From assembly GCA_021809105.1 (NCBI GenBank), contig JAKBAM010000008.1, positions 16,947-80,946 of the forward strand: DNA of 64,000 bases, written 5' to 3'. The stretch is from Actinomycetes bacterium. Lineage in GTDB: Bacteria; Actinomycetota; Acidimicrobiia; Acidimicrobiales; Palsa-688. Shown here piece by piece: positions 51,866-58,185 of this stretch (positions within the stretch are counted from its first letter, which is position 1; each line of letters starts with the position of its first letter). A program made the translations under genes and the position numbers. The notes under the pieces are model-generated. The model worked only from the letters and a program-made list of their open reading frames with translations. It searched no databases and was not told the origin of the DNA.

Positions 51866-53350
51866 CTATTGCTGTGGCCAAGCAACCGACTTGGTCTCGA
51901 GGTACATCTCGAAGCCGGCCGTCCCGTTTTGACGGCCGACGCCGCTGTCCTTGTAGCCGCCGAAAGGCACATCCGGCCCGTAGGGAGCACCACCGTTGAC
52001 GCTCATGACCCCGGCCCGGATCCGTCGCGTCAGTGCCAGCGCTCGGTCGAAGGACCCCGAGAACACCCCGCCGGCCAACCCGTACTTGCTGTCGTTGGCG
52101 ATCCGCACGGCGTCGTCGTCGTCGTCGAAGGGGATCACGACCAGGACCGGGCCGAAGATCTCCTCCTGCGCGATGGTCATCGAGTTGTCGACGTCGCTGA
52201 AGAGCGTGGGCTCGACGTACCAACCCTTCGGCTGGCTGGCCGGGCGGCCGCCGCCGAGGCTCAGCGTCGCCCCCTCCGCGACCCCCTTTTCGATGTAGGA
52301 CAGCACGCGCTCCCGCTGCTTCGCGGAGATCACGGGACCCATGATGACTTCGGGGTCCTGGGGGTCGCCGAAGGGGACTGCCGACATCGCAGCTTTCAAT
52401 ATCTCCACCCCCTCGGCGTAGCGTGAGCGGGGTAGGAGCATCCGGGTCTGGATGGCGCAGCCCTGGCCGGCGTGGAAGCACACAGCCAAGCCCGACATGA
52501 GCGCCTGCGAAAAATCGGCGTCCTCGAGCACGATCGTGGCGGATTTGCCGCCGAGCTCGAGGAAGAGCCGCTTCATCGTGGAGGCACCTTTCTCCATGAT
52601 GCGCTTACCGACGGCGGTCGAGCCGGTGAAGGATATGAGGTCGACCTGAGGCGACACGGTCAACGCTTCGCCCACGAGGTGGTCAGACGAGGTGACGACG
52701 TTGACCACCCCGGCAGGGATGTCGGTGTTCTCGGCGATCAGGCGCCCCAGGCGCGTGGCGTTCCAAGGGGTGTCCGGGGCGGGCTTCAGCACGACGGTGT
52801 TGCCCGTGGCCAGGGCTTGCCCGAGCTTGTTGAGGGAAACCTCGAAGGGATAGTTCCACGGGACGATCGCCCCCACGACGCCGGCCGCCTCTTTCCATAC
52901 GCGCCGGCTCATGGGCATGCCGAGGGCATCTGCGTCGCCGAGGTCGGTCTCCCATTCGAAGCTGTCGATGAGCTTGGCCGGGTACCGGAGCGCCCCCTCA
53001 AGCGGGGCATCGAGCTGCGGCCCGTAGGTGACCCGGCGCGGGCACCCCACCTCCAAGATCAGCTCTTCCCGGAATGCCTCCTGCTCCGACTCGATGGCAT
53101 CCTGCAGCTGCCCGAGGCAGTGTTGGCGAAAGGAACGGTCGGTGGACCAGTCGGTGTGGTCGAACGCCCGCCGCGCCGCGGCGATGGCGCGGCGCATGTC
53201 GTCCTCGGACCCATCGGCCACCACCCCGAGGACTTCTTCGGTCGCAGGGTTGACGTTGTCGAAGACCTTGCCCGACGCTGCGTCGACCAGCTTGCCGTCG
53301 ATCAGCATCCTCGTCTCAGGCTTGACCTCGGAGGCGTTGGCCACGATCAT
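51866..53350 (-). CDS. Aldehyde dehydrogenase (NAD(P)-dependent)
   Basis: A 494-residue ALDH with Asn166 (PWNYPF), Lys189 (VVLKPAP), the general base Glu265 (LELGGKS) and nucleophile Cys298 (GQGCAIQ). It oxidises an aldehyde to the acid. ATG 53350 follows GAGGGAG; GTG 53353 is adjacent. A strong promoter with a 13-mer shared with the thiolase/ACAD region lies upstream. Its product may be passed to the CoA transferase encoded downstream. Confidence 0.92.
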   Translation of the reverse strand: MIVANASEVKPETRMLIDGKLVDAASGKVFDNVNPATEEVLGVVADGSEDDMRRAIAAARRAFDHTDWSTDRSFRQHCLGQLQDAIESEQEAFREELILEVGCPRRVTYGPQLDAPLEGALRYPAKLIDSFEWETDLGDADALGMPMSRRVWKEAAGVVGAIVPWNYPFEVSLNKLGQALATGNTVVLKPAPDTPWNATRLGRLIAENTDIPAGVVNVVTSSDHLVGEALTVSPQVDLISFTGSTAVGKRIMEKGASTMKRLFLELGGKSATIVLEDADFSQALMSGLAVCFHAGQGCAIQTRMLLPRSRYAEGVEILKAAMSAVPFGDPQDPEVIMGPVISAKQRERVLSYIEKGVAEGATLSLGGGRPASQPKGWYVEPTLFSDVDNSMTIAQEEIFGPVLVVIPFDDDDDAVRIANDSKYGLAGGVFSGSFDRALALTRRIRAGVMSVNGGAPYGPDVPFGGYKDSGVGRQNGTAGFEMYLETKSVAWPQQ

Positions 53351-53359
53351 CACTCTCCC

Positions 53360-53372
53360 TCTACGATGACGC
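53360..53372. promoter_or_regulatory. 13-mer shared with the ACAD/thiolase control region
   Basis: TCTACGATGACGC here is identical to 25259-25271 and covers the predicted transcription start of the aldehyde dehydrogenase gene. Candidate half of a regulator site. Confidence 0.4.
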
Positions 53373-53374
53373 GG

Positions 53375-53403
53375 AACGTACTAAACATTGACGTCGTAGT
53401 CAA
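53375..53403 (-). promoter_or_regulatory. Promoter of the aldehyde dehydrogenase gene with overlapping repeats
   Basis: On the minus strand TTGACT (53403-53398) and TACGTT (53380-53375) are spaced by 17 bp, placing the transcript start near 53368. TTGAC-N6-GTCAA (53388-53403) overlaps the -35, and CTACGA (53361-53366) pairs with TCGTAG (53394-53399) across the core promoter. Confidence 0.55.
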
Positions 53404-53417
53404 AATCGCCGGCGTCG

Positions 53418-53804
53418 TCAGGCGGCCCCTTCGAGCACCTCGTAGGTGTTGCCATCCGGGTCCTCGAAGATGGCCAGCCGCACCTCCGGGCGGATCTCGA
53501 TCGCCGACTGCCTCAGCTGCGCGCCTCGCTCGACCGCGCGGGCGACCACGGCGTCGAGGTCGTCGACCATCATGGTCAGGTAGCGCAGACCAATAGCGGC
53601 GTAGAAGGGCTGCGCCTCGCCCACGCCGGGGGTCTCGTGGGGCACCATCACCTTGAGTGCCATCGCCGGCAGCCGCAGGCGGTGCACCGTCCCCACACGT
53701 GATTCGATTGCCTCCAACCGTTCCATCTCGAAAACCTCGGCAAGGAATGTGACGAGCCCGGTCCCCTTGCTCACGAGGCCGACCTCGAAACGGATGACAT
53801 TCAT
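53418..53804 (-). CDS. VOC-family protein
   Basis: A 128-residue single-domain glyoxalase-fold protein with strands RFEVGLVSKG, RLRLPAMALKVMVP, LRYLTMMVDDLDAVVARAVERGA (in segments) and the closing IFEDPDGNTYEVLEG that is typical of the second VOC module. Possible metal ligands include His51-region and the final Glu. ATG 53804 begins the fold; GTG 53834 would add ten residues and has no better support. It lies upstream of the aldehyde dehydrogenase promoter on the same strand, with 67 bp between. Function within the family (lyase, epimerase, dioxygenase) cannot be read. Confidence 0.75.
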   Translation of the reverse strand: MNVIRFEVGLVSKGTGLVTFLAEVFEMERLEAIESRVGTVHRLRLPAMALKVMVPHETPGVGEAQPFYAAIGLRYLTMMVDDLDAVVARAVERGAQLRQSAIEIRPEVRLAIFEDPDGNTYEVLEGAA

Positions 53805-53928
53805 TGGCGACCCATCACGATCCAGCTCCTTCACGTCGGGCGAACCCGGGACACGGCACCTACCCGGGCGCGAGCGACCGGGCCTGACCCAACGTAGTGC
53901 GGGGCCAGGTGGCGCAGATCCCCTCTGG

Positions 53929-53934
53929 TAGCGT
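53929..53934 (+). promoter_or_regulatory. Candidate -10 box for a leaderless start
   Basis: TAGCGT lies six bases before ATG 53941; no Shine-Dalgarno is present. No clear -35. Confidence 0.35.
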
Positions 53935-53940
53935 CGTTGT

Positions 53941-55041
53941 ATGGCGAGTGATCTGTCGGCGCACGCTCCGGACTCAGAGCGAGAGGATGCGTTGCGCGCC
54001 CACGGCTATCACCTGCTGAGCGTGAAGCAGATCATCCAGGAGACCGAAGATGCGAAATCATTCGTGTTGGACGTTCCTCCCGATCTTCGGGATCTCTTTG
54101 CGTACGAGCCTGGACAGTTCTGCACCTTCAGGATCCATTTAGGCGACGTCGAGCATCTGCGCTCTTATTCGATGTCGAGCGCCCCTGAGACCGACTCCGA
54201 TCTGACGGTCACCGTCAAGCGGGTAGCGGACGGTATAATCTCGAATTGGTTCTTGGACCATGTCTCGGTAGGCGATGTGCTGGAGACCACAAAGCCCGCC
54301 GGCGTCTTCTGCCTGCGCGACAGCCAGATGCCTGTCGTGGCCTTTTGCGGCGGCAGTGGGATCACACCTGTGATGGCGATCATAAAGCGGGCGCTCGTCT
54401 CGACCCAGCGCCGGATCACGCTCGTCTACGCCAACAGAGATCTCGACTCCACGATCTTCTTGGACTCCTTGCGCCGCCTCTCGGCCGAGTATCCGGACCG
54501 CCTGGAGACTCGCTATCACCTCGACGTCGAGTCAGGTTTCATCGAAGCGGAGCCCATCGCCGAAGTTTGCGCGAACCACTCCGATGCCGACTTCTACATC
54601 TGCGGCCCCACGCCATTCATGGATCTCGCTGAATCGACCCTCCTCGGAGCCGGCGTGTCGCCGAGGCAGATATTCATCGAGCGCTTCGCGGTCGCGGGTG
54701 ACCGCGAAGCAGCGCCCGACCACGGCGGCGGGGATGCCGTGGTCGGAGAGGGTTTGGAGCCGACGGAGTCGGTCACCATCATAATGAAGGGAAGGCCGAC
54801 CACCGCCGACTACCAACGCGGCGACACCGTGCTGGAGACCGCCCGGCGGGCCGCGTTGCGACCGCCGTTCTCCTGCGAAGCAGGTAGTTGCGCCACCTGT
54901 ATGGCCCTCGTCCGCGAAGGCTCTGCCGCGATGCGGGTCAATAATGCCTTGACCCCCGAAGAGGTGGCCGAAGGGTGGATCCTCACGTGCCAGGCACTTC
55001 CCACGAGCAAGGCGATCACCGTCGAATACGAGTCGATCTAG
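53941..55041 (+). CDS. Ferredoxin-NAD(P)H reductase with C-terminal 2Fe-2S domain, KshB-like
   Basis: A 366-residue oxygenase reductase. The FAD-binding motif RSYSMSSAP is near residue 75, the NAD(P)H domain has FCGGSGITPVMAI and FYICGPTPFM, and the plant-type 2Fe-2S cluster uses Cys312, Cys317, Cys320 and Cys350 (CEAGSCATC, then LTCQ). The order and length match KshB, the reductase of 3-ketosteroid 9-alpha-hydroxylase, and PaaE-like proteins. It passes electrons to a Rieske oxygenase, but no such gene is in the window. Codon choice looks less GC-biased than in its neighbours, by eye. It converges with the next gene in a shared CTAG (55038-55041). Confidence 0.85.
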   Translation: MASDLSAHAPDSEREDALRAHGYHLLSVKQIIQETEDAKSFVLDVPPDLRDLFAYEPGQFCTFRIHLGDVEHLRSYSMSSAPETDSDLTVTVKRVADGIISNWFLDHVSVGDVLETTKPAGVFCLRDSQMPVVAFCGGSGITPVMAIIKRALVSTQRRITLVYANRDLDSTIFLDSLRRLSAEYPDRLETRYHLDVESGFIEAEPIAEVCANHSDADFYICGPTPFMDLAESTLLGAGVSPRQIFIERFAVAGDREAAPDHGGGDAVVGEGLEPTESVTIIMKGRPTTADYQRGDTVLETARRAALRPPFSCEAGSCATCMALVREGSAAMRVNNALTPEEVAEGWILTCQALPTSKAITVEYESI

Positions 55042-56402
55042 CAGGCGGCCTGCTCGGCAGGCCGATGAGCGCCGCCGGCGCCGTTCCCGGCGGCTATAGC
55101 GGCGAGGAACAGGACGCATACGGCGAGCTCGACGGTGGCGCCGACCGAGTGGCGCCCAACCTCCCAGGAGTCGCCAACCCAGTCGATGACGAGGTTGAGC
55201 AAGCCACCGACGGCTAGCACCGACCACCACAGGATGTGTCCGCACTCTCCGGTGAGGTGCCGGCGGCGGACGACCAGCAACGCCGCGGCCACGCCCGCCC
55301 CGACGGCGAGGGTGGTCTGGCGGTGGGAGAGAAAGAGGCCTTTGACGAACCCCGGGAGCCATGGCCGACTGGCTGTGCCTCCGTAGTAGTCCAAGCCGCT
55401 TCTGGCCAGCTCTTGGTGGGCGCCGAAGGTGCCTTTCAGCGCCCACCAAGGGTGCAGGAGCGCGTACTCGAGGTAGGTCCGCTCCCCCGCTCGGTGCATC
55501 CAGATCCGAAAGGGAGCCAGGGCCGGGGAGTGCCGCAGGGAGTTGTCTGCGGCGGGAGTGTACGAGCCGGCCTGGTGGAGCAGGGTGGGGGTGACGGGCA
55601 TCCCGTGGGCTGCGAACCACGCGGTACGAGGTGCGCTGACCAAGACGCGCTCGGTGGTGACGTGGAGGAACGGCTGGACCCAGAGCATCCCCAGGTCGGT
55701 CGAGACGATCACCGCTGCCCCGCCGAGGATGGCGGCGCCGGCGGCGATGATCCCGGCCGTACTACGAGCTTTCAGCCCGACGATGGCAAGACCGCCGAGG
55801 CCGAAGAGCAGCAGTAGGTAGCCGTTGGTGTCACGGGTGAGGGCCCAAAGCACGGCGACGGCCATCATCCTTGCCAGCGACCCCCGCCCGGCGAGCCACG
55901 AAGCCAGCGACGCCAGGAGCAGGGCGGTGAGCGACAGCGACAGGGAGTCGCTCAGGATCGCCCCGTACCAGTGCGTCACGTAATCCGAGCAACTGGTGGC
56001 AAGCACCCCGATGAAGGCGAGGTAGCAGGCGGGGCGGCGGGCCACCCGCAGCGCTTCCACTGCCAGAATGCTCCAGCACGCCGCGCCGAAGACGGCCTGG
56101 ACCACGACGATCGCCCGGAGATTGTGGCCGAGCACAGCGAAGACGGCGGGCACGAGAGGGAGGCGCTCGGCCGACAGCGACAGGGGAGCGAGGTAGCTGC
56201 CCGAGTCGTAATTCAGCCGGGGGATGGTGAGGATCGCCGGGACCGCCGCGATGAGTGCCGCAGCTGCGACCGCGACCACCTCCACGATCGTTGCCAACGA
56301 CGCGCCACCGACCGTGCGCGGACGGGCGTTCGCACGCGTGCCCTCGTCGGTGGTCGTCAACCGCTGGCCTCCCCGCCGCGGTAACGAGCCACGCTGGCGC
56401 AT
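55038..56402 (-). CDS. Polytopic membrane protein, possible GT-C-like
   Basis: A 454-residue protein I do not recognise, with about ten hydrophobic segments and an early luminal-type loop LTIPRLNYDSGSYLAPLSL, whose acidic residue could correspond to the first-loop Asp of GT-C enzymes. HWYGAILSDSLSLSLTALLLASL (in segments) and WALTRDTNGYLLLLFGLGGL resemble uncharacterised actinobacterial membrane glycosyltransferase-like proteins. ATG 56402 is used; ATG 56429 is the alternative, and neither has a Shine-Dalgarno. Its stop overlaps the KshB-like stop in opposite direction. Confidence 0.68.
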   Translation of the reverse strand: MRQRGSLPRRGGQRLTTTDEGTRANARPRTVGGASLATIVEVVAVAAAALIAAVPAILTIPRLNYDSGSYLAPLSLSAERLPLVPAVFAVLGHNLRAIVVVQAVFGAACWSILAVEALRVARRPACYLAFIGVLATSCSDYVTHWYGAILSDSLSLSLTALLLASLASWLAGRGSLARMMAVAVLWALTRDTNGYLLLLFGLGGLAIVGLKARSTAGIIAAGAAILGGAAVIVSTDLGMLWVQPFLHVTTERVLVSAPRTAWFAAHGMPVTPTLLHQAGSYTPAADNSLRHSPALAPFRIWMHRAGERTYLEYALLHPWWALKGTFGAHQELARSGLDYYGGTASRPWLPGFVKGLFLSHRQTTLAVGAGVAAALLVVRRRHLTGECGHILWWSVLAVGGLLNLVIDWVGDSWEVGRHSVGATVELAVCVLFLAAIAAGNGAGGAHRPAEQAAC

Positions 56403-56428
56403 GGTAATCCGTCGCCGGCGCGCCCTCA

Positions 56429-56434
56429 TATGAT
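56429..56434 (+). promoter_or_regulatory. -10 box for a leaderless GTG start
   Basis: TATGAT (five of six matches to consensus) is six bases before GTG 56441, which lacks a Shine-Dalgarno. This is the best of several such arrangements in the window. Confidence 0.5.
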
Positions 56435-56440
56435 GAGCGG

Positions 56441-56875
56441 GTGGATCAAGCGCAGATGTCCGACATCATCGAGATCGAGCAGCTCCTCGCCCGCTACGCC
56501 GTGGGGATGACGAGTGCGGACATCGAAGCGGTCGTCGATGTCTTCACACCTGACGGCACCTACAGCGCGTTCGGGGCGACGTACGGCCTCACCGACTTTC
56601 CCACCCTGGTCGAGGCGGCGCCGAAGGGGTTGTTCCTCACCGGTACCTCCGCCATAGAGCTGGACGGTGACACGGGCACCGGCCGCCAGCCACTCTGCTT
56701 CGTCGACCAGACCAACCACAACATGCGGATCGGTTGGTACACGGACACCTATCTGCGCACTGCGAGCGGATGGCGGCTGAAGACGCGCTCGATGACCTTC
56801 CTGCGGCGAAGCGGTGCTCGGGACTCGGGGCGTCCACACGATCCCACCCGGCCCGAGCCCACCGTCGCCAGCTAG
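56441..56875 (+). CDS. SnoaL-like/NTF2-fold protein
   Basis: A 144-residue cone-barrel protein: helices IIEIEQLLARYAVGMTSADIEAVVDVF (in segments) then FTPDGTYSAFG and a sheet ending YTDTYLRTASGWRLKTRSMTFLRR, the standard SnoaL_4 layout. Members are lyases, isomerases, hydratases or small-molecule binders; steroid delta-isomerase and limonene epoxide hydrolase share the fold. The Tyr and Asp residues of the pocket cannot be assigned by eye. GTG 56441 fits a leaderless transcript; ATG 56456 would also retain the fold. Confidence 0.78.
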   Translation: MDQAQMSDIIEIEQLLARYAVGMTSADIEAVVDVFTPDGTYSAFGATYGLTDFPTLVEAAPKGLFLTGTSAIELDGDTGTGRQPLCFVDQTNHNMRIGWYTDTYLRTASGWRLKTRSMTFLRRSGARDSGRPHDPTRPEPTVAS

Positions 56876-56907
56876 CGTCAGGCCCGGTCAACCCGGGTCG
56901 GGCGCCG

Positions 56908-57729
56908 TCACCCCCCGAGCGACAGTGGCGGTGTGGTGGTCGCCGGCACCAGGCCGCCACTACCTCCCGCAGGCGAGGTGATGGGCGGTGCGGTAGCGCT
57001 CGACGCCCCCCGGCCCAGGTGGAGCAGGAACTCGAGCGTACCGTTGCTGGCAGTGGTCACGAAGCCGCCCAGGCTGGGGTTCGAGATGCCCCAGGTGGCG
57101 AAGACGACGTTGATCTCACCTTGAGCTTCCAGGAGGCTCGACGTCCGCTCGGCGTTGATGGTGAAGGTCACGGGGTGGGTCTGGCCCCGGAGGGTCAGGT
57201 CGCCGGTGGCCTGGTAGCTGTGGACGGCGCCGATCGATGGCGTCGATCCGAGATCGATTGGCGCCGTCAGCCTGAACGTCGCGGTCGGGTATCTCGCCAC
57301 GTCCATGATCCGCCCGTCGAACTGGTGATCACGCTGGGACTGGTCGCTCCTGACCGACGCCATCTGCGCGGTGAAGGTGGCGGAGCTCACCGATGTCCCG
57401 GTGATGGTCAGGCTCCCGGTCACCGAGGATGTGCGGCCCACGGCGGTGTTCTTCTGCCCGGCCAGGGTCTCGCCGACGCGGTAGCCGACGACCGAGCCGG
57501 GCCCGACGTTCCACTGGCCGTCGATGGAGCCGGAGTCGGTTGCCAGGCCGGCCGTGCTCGCCGAGGAAGCGGAGGGCGCCGGCGACGGGGTAAGGGTGAG
57601 CTTGGCCGGGGCCTTACCCTCGATGAAGTGGATGTAGGCGAACGGGACCCCGACGGCCAGCACCACCACCACGGCAACCGCGATGGCGATCCGTCTCGGC
57701 CAGCGCCGGTGATGGGTGGAGCTGCGCAC
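56908..57729 (-). CDS. Membrane-anchored YceI-family protein
   Basis: A 273-residue protein with a basic N-terminus, one membrane segment (about 13-35, IAIAVAVVVVLAVGVPFAYI), a Ser/Ala/Pro linker, then a YceI lipocalin-like barrel (about 70-240: GQWNVGPGSVVGYRV, VTGSLTITG, MDVARYPTATFRLT, GDLTLRGQTHPVTF). A Thr/Pro/Gly-rich tail follows. YceI proteins bind polyisoprenoid lipids such as isoprenoid quinones or carriers. It would sit outside the membrane. GTG 57729 has GAGAGGA seven bases upstream. Confidence 0.85.
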   Translation of the reverse strand: MRSSTHHRRWPRRIAIAVAVVVVLAVGVPFAYIHFIEGKAPAKLTLTPSPAPSASSASTAGLATDSGSIDGQWNVGPGSVVGYRVGETLAGQKNTAVGRTSSVTGSLTITGTSVSSATFTAQMASVRSDQSQRDHQFDGRIMDVARYPTATFRLTAPIDLGSTPSIGAVHSYQATGDLTLRGQTHPVTFTINAERTSSLLEAQGEINVVFATWGISNPSLGGFVTTASNGTLEFLLHLGRGASSATAPPITSPAGGSGGLVPATTTPPLSLGG

Positions 57730-57769
57730 GGGGCGGTCCTCTCGTCGATGTGTGCGGTCGGGTCTTCGA

Positions 57770-58123
57770 CTACCCGTTGGGCGAGCCGGAATCGGAGGGG
57801 CCGGGGAGCGAGAAGCGCTGCCGGTCGGCCGCCTTCACCAGGGTCAGGTACTCGTGGTGGCGCTGGATGTACGAGCGTACGAAGGAGCATTCGGGCACGA
57901 CCGCCGCCCCCCGTTCGCGGAGCAAGTCGAGGGCGCCCTTGACCAGGCTCGAGGCCAGCCCCTGCCCCTCGTGGCCGTCGTCGATCTCGGTGTGGGTGAG
58001 GGTGACGGTCGCTCCCGACTGGCGGTAGGCGGCGAGCCCGACCCTCCGACCCCCGATGCTCACCTCGAAGCGGCTCGCCGCCGGATTGTCGGTGACCTCC
58101 GCGGGCCCATCGCTGCCTGCCAT
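57770..58123 (-). CDS. Small GNAT-family N-acetyltransferase (YidJ/NATD1-like)
   Basis: A 117-residue compact GNAT: strands RFEVSIGGRRVGLAAYRQ and ATVTLTHTEID, the acetyl-CoA loop GHEGQGLASSLVKGALDLLRERG and the terminal VVPECSFVRSYIQRHHEY. These single-domain proteins of about 95-110 residues are widespread with poorly known acceptors. The frame is open far upstream but that region is antisense to the permease gene. ATG 58123 has TACCCT seven bases upstream and no Shine-Dalgarno, again a leaderless layout. Confidence 0.85.
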   Translation of the reverse strand: MAGSDGPAEVTDNPAASRFEVSIGGRRVGLAAYRQSGATVTLTHTEIDDGHEGQGLASSLVKGALDLLRERGAAVVPECSFVRSYIQRHHEYLTLVKAADRQRFSLPGPSDSGSPNG

Positions 58124-58130
58124 GCCGCCA

Positions 58131-58136
58131 AGGGTA
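58131..58136 (-). promoter_or_regulatory. Candidate -10 box for a leaderless start
   Basis: On the minus strand TACCCT (58136-58131) is followed by seven bases and ATG 58123. The same hexamer and spacing occur before ATG 50085. Confidence 0.4.
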
Positions 58137-58185
58137 CGTGTCGCCTGTCGACTGCCGGCGGCGCGCCGCCTCAGTGGGGGAGCGG

